64,000 nt of DNA from Sphingobacteriales bacterium. Lineage in GTDB: Bacteria > Bacteroidota > Bacteroidia > Chitinophagales > Chitinophagaceae. The first letter of the stretch is position 1. Each line of letters opens with the position of its first letter. Position numbers and translations under genes: made by a program. Positions 17,164 through 25,106 of this stretch are shown one piece after another. The notes beneath the pieces are model-generated. The model was not told the origin of the DNA. It saw nothing but the letters and a program-made list of their open reading frames with translations, and searched no databases. Where the stretch lies: the NCBI GenBank assembly GCA_004144175.1, contig SEFT01000019.1:1-64000 (forward strand), written 5' to 3'.

Positions 17164-18127
17164 CAAAACAACTGGAAACATAGACAACACGGGCTTTGGT
17201 ACTAACAGCAACGCCGAAGGCGGCAGGCTTACCAATAAAGATGGCAGCATCAACCTGCAACGCACAGGCATACCTTTCTTTCAGCGCATCAGCCTCTATC
17301 ACACCTTGCTTAGGATGCCGAGGTTAAAGTTCCTGCTTTGCGTATTCCTGTTCTATACAGTACTGAATATCTTCTTTGCAACTATTTATATCATCATTGG
17401 TGTAGAGAACTTACAGGGCGTCCATGCCGAAAATGAATTTACCAGTTTTCAGGCGGCATTTTTCTTTAGCTCACAGACTTTGACAACGGTAGGGTATGGG
17501 CACATCAGTCCTGTAAATCTATGGGCCAATATAATAGCCTCGCTGGAGTCGTTCATCGGTATATTGTCATTCGCCGTTGTAACTGGTCTCTTATACGGGC
17601 GATTTACAAGGCCGAAGGCATACATGCGCTTCTCGCAGAACGTGCTCATAGCACCGCATAAAGGCATACATGCACTGATGGCAAGGGTGGCGACCTATAA
17701 GAATACGCACCTTACTGATGTAGATGCACAGGTAACGCTAGCGATGCATATACACGAGAATGGAAAACGCATTACGAGGTTCTTCCCTTTAGAACTGGAA
17801 ATAAAAAAGATCAACTCCCTGGCACTCAACTGGACCATCGTACACCTGATAAATGAGGATAGCCCGCTGTATCAAATGACATTGAGGGATATACAAGAAG
17901 CCGATATCGAACTGATCTATCATTTGAAAGGTTTTGACGACCATTTTTCCAATGTAGTCCAGCAGCGTACGTCTTATACCTTCAATGAACTGGTGTATGG
18001 TGCTAGATTCCTACCCATGTATCACAGGTCCGAAGATGGTAGCACTACCGTATTATCGCTGGATAAGATAAATGCCCATGAACCTGCGCCGCTGCCCGAA
18101 CTCGGGAAATCAGCCTATAATGCTTAA
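17147..18127 (+). CDS. inward-rectifier (KirBac-type) potassium channel
   Basis: A 326-residue prokaryotic Kir channel. Visible parts are an outer helix near residues 62-86, the pore helix and selectivity filter TVGYG (114-118) in FFFSSQTLTTVGYGHISPVN, an inner helix at 124-150, and a C-terminal cytoplasmic immunoglobulin-like domain (from about 155) with FRFSQN-like start and a LIYHLKGFDDHFSNVV region. Length is normal for KirBac proteins. It should form a tetramer in the inner membrane and conduct K+. The first 40 residues are polar and unstructured-looking. Its ATG lies 17 bp inside the flippase gene, so it is translationally coupled to an envelope-glycan operon, which is an odd partner. 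Confidence 0.95.
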   Translation: MAAQRSKTTGNIDNTGFGTNSNAEGGRLTNKDGSINLQRTGIPFFQRISLYHTLLRMPRLKFLLCVFLFYTVLNIFFATIYIIIGVENLQGVHAENEFTSFQAAFFFSSQTLTTVGYGHISPVNLWANIIASLESFIGILSFAVVTGLLYGRFTRPKAYMRFSQNVLIAPHKGIHALMARVATYKNTHLTDVDAQVTLAMHIHENGKRITRFFPLELEIKKINSLALNWTIVHLINEDSPLYQMTLRDIQEADIELIYHLKGFDDHFSNVVQQRTSYTFNELVYGARFLPMYHRSEDGSTTVLSLDKINAHEPAPLPELGKSAYNA

Positions 18128-18136
18128 CTTCGCGTT

Positions 18137-19372
18137 ATGCAGGTTACCAATACAATGTCTCCGTTGACCCAACAATTGCTGGAAAGAGAAGAACGCTACA
18201 GTGCCCACAACTACCATCCGCTACCGGCGATGCTTACCCGTGCATCAGGCGTATTCGTATGGGATGTGGACGATAAGCGTTATTACGATTTCCTTTCCGG
18301 TTATTCGGCTGTCAACCAGGGACACTGTCACCCGCGCATTATTGAGGCATTTATCGAGCAGGCGCAAAAGCTTACGCTTACATCAAGGGCCTTCCATAGC
18401 GACTTGATGGGCGAGTATGCCGAGTATATTACTAAGTACTTTGGCTACGATAAAGTACTGCCTATGAATACGGGTGTAGAGGCAGTGGAAACAGCGCTGA
18501 AACTGGCTCGCCGCTGGGGTTATACCGTAAAGGGTATAGCTGATAACAAGGCGAAGATCATCGTTTGCGATCAGAACTTCCATGGCCGCACGCTCAACGT
18601 AGTATCGTTCAGTACCGACCCGAGTGCAAGGAGCAATTTTGGTCCTTTCATGCCGGGTTATGAGGTGGTTGCTTATAACGATTTAAATGCATTGCAGACC
18701 GCTTTGCAGGACAAGAATGTTGCTGCTTTCCTGGTAGAGCCTATACAAGGTGAGGCCGGGGTAATGGTACCCAATGAAGGCTACCTAAGCAAAGCATATG
18801 CCATGTGCCGCGAAGCCAATGTACTGTTCATTGCAGATGAGATACAGACCGGACTGGCACGTACAGGTAAAATGCTGGCTTGCGACCATGAAGGCGTCCG
18901 CCCGGATATACTTGTATTAGGCAAAGCATTGTCTGGTGGTACCATGCCGGTATCTGCTGTACTGGCCGATGATGAGATCATGCTCACCATCAAGCCGGGA
19001 GAACATGGCTCTACATATGGAGGCAATCCGCTGGCATGTAAAGTTGCTATGGTATCGCTGCAAGTGTTGAAAGACGAAAAGATGGCGGAAAACGCCGCTA
19101 CACAGGGAACATATCTGCGCGAAAAGCTTACAGCACTGAACCATCCTAATATTTCACTGGTGCGTGGTAAAGGTTTGTTGAATGCTATTGTAATTGAGCA
19201 TGAGAATAAGGAAGCTGCATGGGACCTCTGCCTGCAACTGAAAGAAAACGGACTGCTGGCTAAGCCTACCCATGGCGATAAGATACGTTTTGCGCCGCCG
19301 CTGGTTATTACCGGCCAGCAGATAGATGAATGTGTAGACATCATACACCGCAGCCTGCAGCAGATATTCTAA
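18137..19372 (+). CDS. rocD: ornithine-oxo-acid aminotransferase
   Basis: A 411-residue class III PLP aminotransferase that converts ornithine and 2-oxoglutarate to glutamate-5-semialdehyde and glutamate, linking arginine breakdown to proline. The sequence follows RocD closely: [35 protein letters not shown] (53-66), [33 protein letters not shown] (233-245) and the PLP lysine Lys263 in VLGKALSGG. It starts 9 bp after the Kir channel and its stop codon is directly followed by the ATG of the VIT transporter, so the three are probably co-transcribed. Its tie to the envelope genes upstream is positional only. Confidence 0.96.
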   Translation: MQVTNTMSPLTQQLLEREERYSAHNYHPLPAMLTRASGVFVWDVDDKRYYDFLSGYSAVNQGHCHPRIIEAFIEQAQKLTLTSRAFHSDLMGEYAEYITKYFGYDKVLPMNTGVEAVETALKLARRWGYTVKGIADNKAKIIVCDQNFHGRTLNVVSFSTDPSARSNFGPFMPGYEVVAYNDLNALQTALQDKNVAAFLVEPIQGEAGVMVPNEGYLSKAYAMCREANVLFIADEIQTGLARTGKMLACDHEGVRPDILVLGKALSGGTMPVSAVLADDEIMLTIKPGEHGSTYGGNPLACKVAMVSLQVLKDEKMAENAATQGTYLREKLTALNHPNISLVRGKGLLNAIVIEHENKEAAWDLCLQLKENGLLAKPTHGDKIRFAPPLVITGQQIDECVDIIHRSLQQIF

Positions 19373-20023
19373 ATGCAGCTCGCACAAAACTATAACGAGA
19401 AGCCTGATATCATAACTGATATGGTCATTGGCATGTCCGATGGCTTTATGATACCGCTGGCGCTTACTACGGGTCTGTACAGTGCAGGGCTGGCCAGCGA
19501 TATGATCATATATTCAGGGCTTATTATAGCAGTTGTAGGCGCAGTGGCAATGGCTATTGGCCGCTACCTTTCGGCCCGCGAAGATGCAGCGCATCACCAT
19601 GAAATGGCAACGGGCGGTCACGATGATGACGCGTTGCTAGAGCATGTAGGTATCAGTGCAGAAACAAGGGCACTCATTTCATCCGAATCGGAAAAGGATA
19701 GACAGCAATGGATGGATATGATGGCGGCCAATGACCTGAGCCCTGAAGCGTTCAACGGGGCTTATAGCCGCAAAAGCGGATTGTATATCGGGTTGTCTTA
19801 CGTCGTTGCTGGATTAGTTCCGGTGTTGCCGTTTATAGTAATTGCCGACTTAGCTACCGCTTGGATGTACTCTGCCGGTGTTACGGTTTTCTTACTGTTG
19901 GTGTTTGGCTACTTCAAAGGAAAGGCAACGGCGGTCAACCCTCTGGCTGGTGCATTGAGGGTGGCACTTACAGGTATCGTTGCTGCTATGGCAGCTTTTT
20001 ATCTCGGTGGGTTATTTGCCTAG
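19373..20023 (+). CDS. VIT1/CCC1-family metal transporter
   Basis: A 216-residue membrane protein of the VIT/CCC1 family (Fe2+/Mn2+ transport out of the cytosol). The first helix has the family signature VIGMSDGFMIPLALTTGL; about five helices follow, with a cytosolic loop after helix 2 containing SAREDAAHHHEM and further acidic residues that fit the metal-binding domain between helices 2 and 3. The ATG follows the rocD stop with no gap. At its 3' end the TAG stop shares a CTAG tetranucleotide with the stop of truA on the other strand, so there is no room for a terminator outside coding sequence. Confidence 0.9.
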   Translation: MQLAQNYNEKPDIITDMVIGMSDGFMIPLALTTGLYSAGLASDMIIYSGLIIAVVGAVAMAIGRYLSAREDAAHHHEMATGGHDDDALLEHVGISAETRALISSESEKDRQQWMDMMAANDLSPEAFNGAYSRKSGLYIGLSYVVAGLVPVLPFIVIADLATAWMYSAGVTVFLLLVFGYFKGKATAVNPLAGALRVALTGIVAAMAAFYLGGLFA

Positions 20024-20784
20024 CGCTTATCTTTTATTTCTGTCAGCACACCTTCGGGGTATTTCACCTTTTCTAGGTATAGTCCATACCCTGCTACGCT
20101 GAAGTCAGCCTTTGTACAATCCAGCGCCTCTACTATTTTACGGAAGTCTGCTGTTGTGCCCTTACCTCTGGCTATTTGCAACTGCGTACCTACTAAGCCG
20201 CGCACCATGCCTCTCAGAAATCGGTTGCCCTCTACTATGTAGTGGATCTGTTCTTCATGCTGCTCCCAGTACGATTGGAAGATGGTACAGAGGAAGGTTT
20301 TTGACTGCGTATTTCGTTTGGAAAAACTCTCGAAGTTGGTGTACTCTTTAATGATAGCTGCTGTTTCGTGTAGGGCATCCATATTGATACGGAATGGAAA
20401 ATACAGCGCACGGTTGATGAAGAACGGATTCTTATGTGCATATATCCGGTACCGGTATTGCCTGCTGATGGCATCAAAGCGGGCATTCAATTCAGGATCG
20501 TTGGCTTGGTACACCCGCTTAACAGACACTGCTTCCGGCATTATCGCGTTCATCTTGTACAGGAAGCTGGGATGCAGCGGCTCCTCTATGTCGAAATGAT
20601 AAAAATTGCCCAGCGCATGTACACCTTCGTCGGTGCGGCTGCTGCCGAATGATTCTATAGGTATGCGAAACAGCGTAGACAACGTTTTGTTGACGGCGAG
20701 TTGCACGGTGGGTAGTGCCCCCTGAAGCTGTGAGCCATGAAAGGCGGTGCCATCATACGTTACCTCAAGAAAATACCTCGCCAT
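20020..20784 (-). CDS. truA: tRNA pseudouridine(38-40) synthase TruA
   Basis: A 254-residue TruA. It isomerises uridines 38-40 of the tRNA anticodon arm. The catalytic Asp52 lies in SSRTDEGVHA (48-57); other family blocks are RYFLEVTYDGTAFHGSQ at the N-terminus, FDAISRQYRYRI in the middle and FLRGMVRGLVGT late in the protein, all in the expected order and at normal length. The gene is convergent with the VIT transporter and shares a CTAG stop overlap with it. A -7 promoter motif lies at 20808-20815. No downstream partner on the same strand. Confidence 0.97.
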   Translation of the reverse strand: MARYFLEVTYDGTAFHGSQLQGALPTVQLAVNKTLSTLFRIPIESFGSSRTDEGVHALGNFYHFDIEEPLHPSFLYKMNAIMPEAVSVKRVYQANDPELNARFDAISRQYRYRIYAHKNPFFINRALYFPFRINMDALHETAAIIKEYTNFESFSKRNTQSKTFLCTIFQSYWEQHEEQIHYIVEGNRFLRGMVRGLVGTQLQIARGKGTTADFRKIVEALDCTKADFSVAGYGLYLEKVKYPEGVLTEIKDKR

Positions 20785-20807
20785 TGCCTGATCGTTAAAT
20801 TGAGCGG

Positions 20808-20815
20808 CAAAAATA
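20808..20815 (-). promoter_or_regulatory. -7 promoter element of truA
   Basis: Minus-strand TATTTTTG matches TAnnTTTG and lies 24 bp before the truA ATG. No clear -33 element. Confidence 0.45.
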
Positions 20816-20843
20816 GCTTCTTATGTTCGAAAGATGGAATCGG

Positions 20844-21884
20844 CTAGTGAACTATAGGTTTATGCTCTCTCCTTCGGAATCGCTTCCTTTTCTCGATCCA
20901 CCGGCCAACTACCCAAAACGATACTGCTAGTATAAGGAAGAAGATACCCTTATTAGTGCTATCCCAGAAGTATTCGAAATACCTGCTGTACAGATTTAGC
21001 AGCAGGAACAACACCGCTAAATCTCGCGTATTATCATCGCGGTGTTTTACACCGAGGTAGAAGATATATCCTGTGATTACGCCGAATACGAATGAATAAG
21101 CCAGCACCTGCGTTTGACGCACTTTCGCCCACTCGTCGAGATAGCCATAGTTGCCGAATATCGACATCATCCACATGCTCATCATAAATAGCAGCAACGC
21201 AGAGATGTAAGTGAGCCGTTGCACATACTCCAGCTTTTTATAACGGTTAATATAGTGGGTTGCACCCAGTATCAACAAGCTAAGCACCGCGAATCGCGTA
21301 GGGTAGTTCATGCCGAGAAATAGATTGTTGCTGCTTTGCCAGGTGGTGAAGGCGCCAAACCAACCTACCAATGCTGCAATACCAGCCAGCCACAATACCC
21401 GTGAATGAAAAAAGACACTTAATCCGAATAGCATAATTGTTGCAATGGCAAGAAATCCATTTCGCTCCGCTCCAAAGCCGGCATCCTTACAGATGTATAC
21501 AAGGGAAGAAAGCAAGAGTAACGCTCCCATCACCATATATACTTCGTATGAAAAGGAGCCGAAGTTGTGTTTCGTACGGCGCAGGTACCAGAACCACACC
21601 GTGCCCAGCGCAGCGCAACCCAGTGCAATTACCATATTACTGAGCGAGAAATAAGACTTTAGCTTTTCGAGTATTTTATCGTCGATGAATATGGCGCCAA
21701 AGGCAAGTATGGTGCAGGAGATAGCTACTATAAAGAAGTATTGAGCGATCTGTTGACTATCGGTTCTTCTCAGGTTTATAGACTGTCTTAGCTCGGCAGC
21801 CTTAACGCTATCGAGTTTCCCCTGACTGGTCCATTCATCTAACGCGCGCATCAGTAGTCGCCACTCGTTCTTGTCTACATCCAT
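20844..21884 (-). CDS. DUF2157-like membrane protein
   Basis: A 346-residue protein with a soluble N-terminal part (residues 1-45, helical, containing WTSQGKLDSVKAAELRQSI) and about nine to ten membrane helices from residue 47 onwards, closing with a basic tail (KRKRFRRREHK). The N-terminal helix-turn-helix segment followed by paired helices is the layout of the DUF2157 family, whose function is unknown. It is a single gene between truA and the TonB receptor operon with no clear terminator. No catalytic motif was seen. Family assignment is by overall architecture, not by a diagnostic motif. Confidence 0.7.
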   Translation of the reverse strand: MDVDKNEWRLLMRALDEWTSQGKLDSVKAAELRQSINLRRTDSQQIAQYFFIVAISCTILAFGAIFIDDKILEKLKSYFSLSNMVIALGCAALGTVWFWYLRRTKHNFGSFSYEVYMVMGALLLLSSLVYICKDAGFGAERNGFLAIATIMLFGLSVFFHSRVLWLAGIAALVGWFGAFTTWQSSNNLFLGMNYPTRFAVLSLLILGATHYINRYKKLEYVQRLTYISALLLFMMSMWMMSIFGNYGYLDEWAKVRQTQVLAYSFVFGVITGYIFYLGVKHRDDNTRDLAVLFLLLNLYSRYFEYFWDSTNKGIFFLILAVSFWVVGRWIEKRKRFRRREHKPIVH

Positions 21885-21988
21885 TGTGTATGATGGGTTT
21901 ATGCTAAGTTACGAAAGTGGTTGTAAGTACAAATAATGCCGCGATATTTGAATTGTGAAACGTACACTTCAGATGTCGATGAATTGAA

Positions 21989-22019
21989 AAAAGGCAGCGC
22001 CGTTGTAGCGCTGCCTTTT
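21989..22019 (-). terminator. terminator of the TonB receptor operon
   Basis: A perfect 12-bp stem (21989-22000 with 22008-22019, core GGCAGCGC/GCGCTGCC) with a 7-nt loop lies 20 bp past the receptor stop, followed on the minus strand by an A/T tract. Confidence 0.85.
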
Positions 22020-22038
22020 AAATATGCTATAGATGAAC

Positions 22039-24408
22039 TTAGAACGAAAAATTATACGTAACGCTAGGCAGTATCGGGAATATCGATACCTGTTTGATCT
22101 TCACCTGCGTGCTTTGTGCTAAGTTGCCTTCCAGGTCGGCATACAGGAAGTACGGGTTCTGGCGGCTGTATACATTGTAAATAGAGAATGCCCAGCTGCT
22201 CTGCCAGCGTTTTGGTTTCTTTGGCTTTGGTGTGTAGATGGCCGACAGGTCGAGGCGGTGATATGGGAACAAGCGGTAAGCATTGATGTCGCTATACAGC
22301 GGTGCCAATTGCGTCTGTACTATGGCAAAACCTATTGGCAGCGTCACCGCGTTGCCCGAGCCAAATACAAATACCGATGAGAACGTCCATTTAGGATTAG
22401 CCTGGTAGGTCCCTACGATAGACAGATCGTGTCTGCGGTCATACTTGGCGGGGAAGCGTCTTCCGTCATTGAGGTCGGGGAAGGTACGGTATGTCCACGA
22501 TAGCGTATAGCCTATCCAACCAGTAAACTTACCGCGTGTTTTGTTGATAAAGAATTCTGCACCGTAAGCCTTACCATTACCGAATACAAAATCCAGCTCA
22601 GGGTCACGGGTAGTGTTAGGCTGGTAGTTTGCACGGTATTCTATCTGGTTCTTCATGTCCTTATAGTATACCTCAACCGATGTCTCTACTTTGTTGTCGA
22701 AGAAGTTTCGGAAGTAACCCAGCGAATACTGCCATGCTTGTTGCGGGTTTACCATCAAGGTACTAGGTAGCCATATATCGGTGGGCAAGGTGCTGCCGTT
22801 GTTCGATACCAGGTGTATGTATTGATAAGCCCTAGCTACACTTGCTTTGATAGACGACTTCTCAGAAAGGGTAAAGCGAAGATTTACACGCGGCTCCCAG
22901 CCACCATAGCTCTGTACGAGTTCGCCGCTGTTGTATTTGGTACTATCCGATTTCTTCTGATCGAAGCCGTACTGGTACTGCGTATATGGACCTATCTGTC
23001 CGAACCATGAATAGCGCACACCTGCGTTGATGCGGAACCATTTCGTCACATCAAAATCATCCATGATGTATGCCCCTGCTTCATGGGCATATTTTATCAG
23101 GGCATTATCAGGGTTCAGTACGGTTTCTCCCGCTTTGCCGGATATTTGGTTCGGGATGAATTTGTGCTTCGTATAAGCAATACCAGCTTTTATGTGGTGG
23201 TTGAAGCTGGTATAGTAGTCGAGGTCCGACTTCATATTATAGTCCCTGATACCCGAAGATAGTTTGAAATAGAAATCAGGAAGCCCGCCCGAAAATGCAA
23301 ACTGGTAATCGTTATATACTGCAGTGGTGTTCAGGAAAAGCTTGTCATTAAACTGGTGGTTCCAGCGTAGGGTAGCAGTGCTGTTGCCCCAGGGAATATC
23401 TACATCGAAATTACCGCTGCTGCTGGCAAATTTGAATTTATCGCGGCCAAAATATCCGCTGAGGTACAAACGGTCTTTCTTGGTTATTTTATAGTTTGCT
23501 TTCAAATTAGCATCATAAAAATAGTAGCCTGAACCGCTGAATGTACCTGTTACAAATGGTTTTATCAGCACATCTATGTAAGTACGACGGCCCGACAGCA
23601 TAAAGGAGCCCTTATCTTTCTTGATAGGCCCTTCCAGCGTAAGGCGAGAGGCTATAAGCCCGATGCCGCCTTCGGCGTGATACTCTTTCATATTACCTTC
23701 CTTCATCGACACATCTACTACCGAAGAAAGGCGGCCACCATAGTTGGCGGGCATACCACCTTTTATTAGGGTTACATTCTTCAGCGCATCTGTATTGAAC
23801 ACGGAAAAGAAGCCGAACAGGTGGCCGGTGTTATATACTACCGCATCGTCCAATAGCATTAGGTTTTGGTCAGGGCCACCACCACGTACGTAGAAGCCGG
23901 CACTACCTTCTCCGGCAGACTTTACACCCGGCATCAATTGCAGCGACTTTAGTATGTCCGTTTCCCCAAAAACAACGGGCAACGTCTTCACCTGCTCAGC
24001 CGAAAGCGTCATGGAGCCCATCTCCGTGCCCTTTACGTTCTCGTCGCGGCGGGTGGTGGTCACTTCAATTTCTTTCAGCGACGTGGTGCTTTGCATTTCT
24101 ACATCTTGCGTACGGCTTTCTATCAGGTTGATTGTCTCGGTACGCGACGTAAATCCCACATACGAGAAAATCACGGTATAAGATCCCGCAGGCATCGATA
24201 TGGAATAGAAACCGTAGTTATTGGTCTGTGCGCCTATGGCCAGTTCCTTTACATATATAGTAGCATTGATAAGGGCCTCGCCGCTGGAAGCATCTTTCAT
24301 ATAACCGCTAAGCGACACTTTCTTCTGCGCAAGTAGGGTGCCCGGTGTTAGAAAGATAAAGAGTATGGCGAATAGGATGCCTGAAAAAAGGTTTTGTCTC
24401 GAAGACAT
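22039..24408 (-). CDS. TonB-dependent outer-membrane receptor
   Basis: A 789-residue receptor. It has a Sec signal (to about residue 27, TPGTLLAQ), a carboxypeptidase-like regulatory beta-sandwich (about 30-115, with GEALINATIYVKE and YGFYSISMPAGSYTV), a plug domain (about 125-240, with FYVRGGGPDQNLMLLDD and GGRLSSVVDV) and a 22-strand barrel ending in the aromatic-terminated strand VTYNFSF. It should import a bulky nutrient or metal complex across the outer membrane using TonB energy. It lies 23 bp downstream of a DUF3347 lipoprotein on the same strand, which hints at a metal link, and there is no SusD partner, which speaks against a glycan-uptake pair. Confidence 0.93.
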   Translation of the reverse strand: MSSRQNLFSGILFAILFIFLTPGTLLAQKKVSLSGYMKDASSGEALINATIYVKELAIGAQTNNYGFYSISMPAGSYTVIFSYVGFTSRTETINLIESRTQDVEMQSTTSLKEIEVTTTRRDENVKGTEMGSMTLSAEQVKTLPVVFGETDILKSLQLMPGVKSAGEGSAGFYVRGGGPDQNLMLLDDAVVYNTGHLFGFFSVFNTDALKNVTLIKGGMPANYGGRLSSVVDVSMKEGNMKEYHAEGGIGLIASRLTLEGPIKKDKGSFMLSGRRTYIDVLIKPFVTGTFSGSGYYFYDANLKANYKITKKDRLYLSGYFGRDKFKFASSSGNFDVDIPWGNSTATLRWNHQFNDKLFLNTTAVYNDYQFAFSGGLPDFYFKLSSGIRDYNMKSDLDYYTSFNHHIKAGIAYTKHKFIPNQISGKAGETVLNPDNALIKYAHEAGAYIMDDFDVTKWFRINAGVRYSWFGQIGPYTQYQYGFDQKKSDSTKYNSGELVQSYGGWEPRVNLRFTLSEKSSIKASVARAYQYIHLVSNNGSTLPTDIWLPSTLMVNPQQAWQYSLGYFRNFFDNKVETSVEVYYKDMKNQIEYRANYQPNTTRDPELDFVFGNGKAYGAEFFINKTRGKFTGWIGYTLSWTYRTFPDLNDGRRFPAKYDRRHDLSIVGTYQANPKWTFSSVFVFGSGNAVTLPIGFAIVQTQLAPLYSDINAYRLFPYHRLDLSAIYTPKPKKPKRWQSSWAFSIYNVYSRQNPYFLYADLEGNLAQSTQVKIKQVSIFPILPSVTYNFSF

Positions 24409-24431
24409 AAAAGAGTTTGAGTAAGCTGAGA

Positions 24432-25034
24432 TTATTTAAGTGTATCCGTCACTTCTCCACATTCCAGCATCTTCTTCCCAAAGTAAGGGTTACGTATTTC
24501 CGTTTCATTAGCCAGCCAGTATGCGCCTTTGTCGTTAAATGCCATCGGGCAGTATTGACGGTATATTTTGGTGTTCTTCAGTTCTGCAGCTTTCAGTAGC
24601 GCAAACATCGAATTGGAAATGCTTTCAAAAATGACGCGCTTCTTCTCGGTAGTAGAATCCTTCACATCGGCCAGTATCGCTTTGGATCCATCGATAACAG
24701 TATCTACGTAGGGCAGCAGCATTTTTCCGTTTATAGAGTCAATAGTTAGGTACTGCTTAAAGTCGGTAGCGCTTTTCAAAAGCCCGTTTGCACCGGAGTT
24801 GGCCCTAACCGGACTGGTAGCCACCAATGCATCTTTCAATTCGTAATATCTGGTCACTACGTTCATTAGCCTTTGCGTATTAGCCTCATCCAGCTTGCTC
24901 TGCGGCGGCAGCGAAGGCTCCTGCGACTGTTCTGTGGCCTCTGTGGCAGTGGTTTCTTTTGTCTCTTCGGTAGTATTGTTGCAGCTGGCTGCGCCCAATA
25001 TGGCGCATATTAAAAGAGCAGGAATGTGACGCAT
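24432..25034 (-). CDS. DUF3347-family lipoprotein
   Basis: A 200-residue lipoprotein starting at ATG 25034 (MRHIPALLICAILGAASCNN, lipobox GAASC). An upstream in-frame start was rejected because it would bury the signal. After a Thr/Glu-rich linker the domain runs from about residue 60 with YYELKDALVATS and ends with IYRQYCPMAFNDKGAYWL and EIRNPYFGKKMLECGEV, the hallmark of DUF3347, a domain often found in copper/silver efflux proteins of Bacteroidota. The CPMA and Met/Cys residues near the C-terminus are candidate metal ligands. It heads an operon with the TonB receptor. A copper-type function is an inference. Confidence 0.85.
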   Translation of the reverse strand: MRHIPALLICAILGAASCNNTTEETKETTATEATEQSQEPSLPPQSKLDEANTQRLMNVVTRYYELKDALVATSPVRANSGANGLLKSATDFKQYLTIDSINGKMLLPYVDTVIDGSKAILADVKDSTTEKKRVIFESISNSMFALLKAAELKNTKIYRQYCPMAFNDKGAYWLANETEIRNPYFGKKMLECGEVTDTLK

Positions 25035-25052
25035 GGATAAAAAAATTTCGTG

Positions 25053-25060
25053 CAAAAATA
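25053..25060 (-). promoter_or_regulatory. -7 promoter element of the DUF3347 gene
   Basis: Minus-strand TATTTTTG matches TAnnTTTG, 18 bp before the chosen ATG at 25034. This supports that start. It lies within a 72-bp divergent promoter region shared with the ABC-F gene. Confidence 0.5.
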
Positions 25061-25091
25061 CAAGATGCTCTGATGCTAAACGCAATGATTG

Positions 25092-25099
25092 TAATTTTG
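25092..25099 (+). promoter_or_regulatory. -7 promoter element of the ABC-F gene
   Basis: TAATTTTG matches TAnnTTTG with a weak TCTG at the -33 position (25069-25072, spacing 19). It ends only 7 bp before the ATG at 25107, so the mRNA should begin at or just before the start codon. Confidence 0.5.
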
Positions 25100-25106
25100 T
25101 TGGCTT

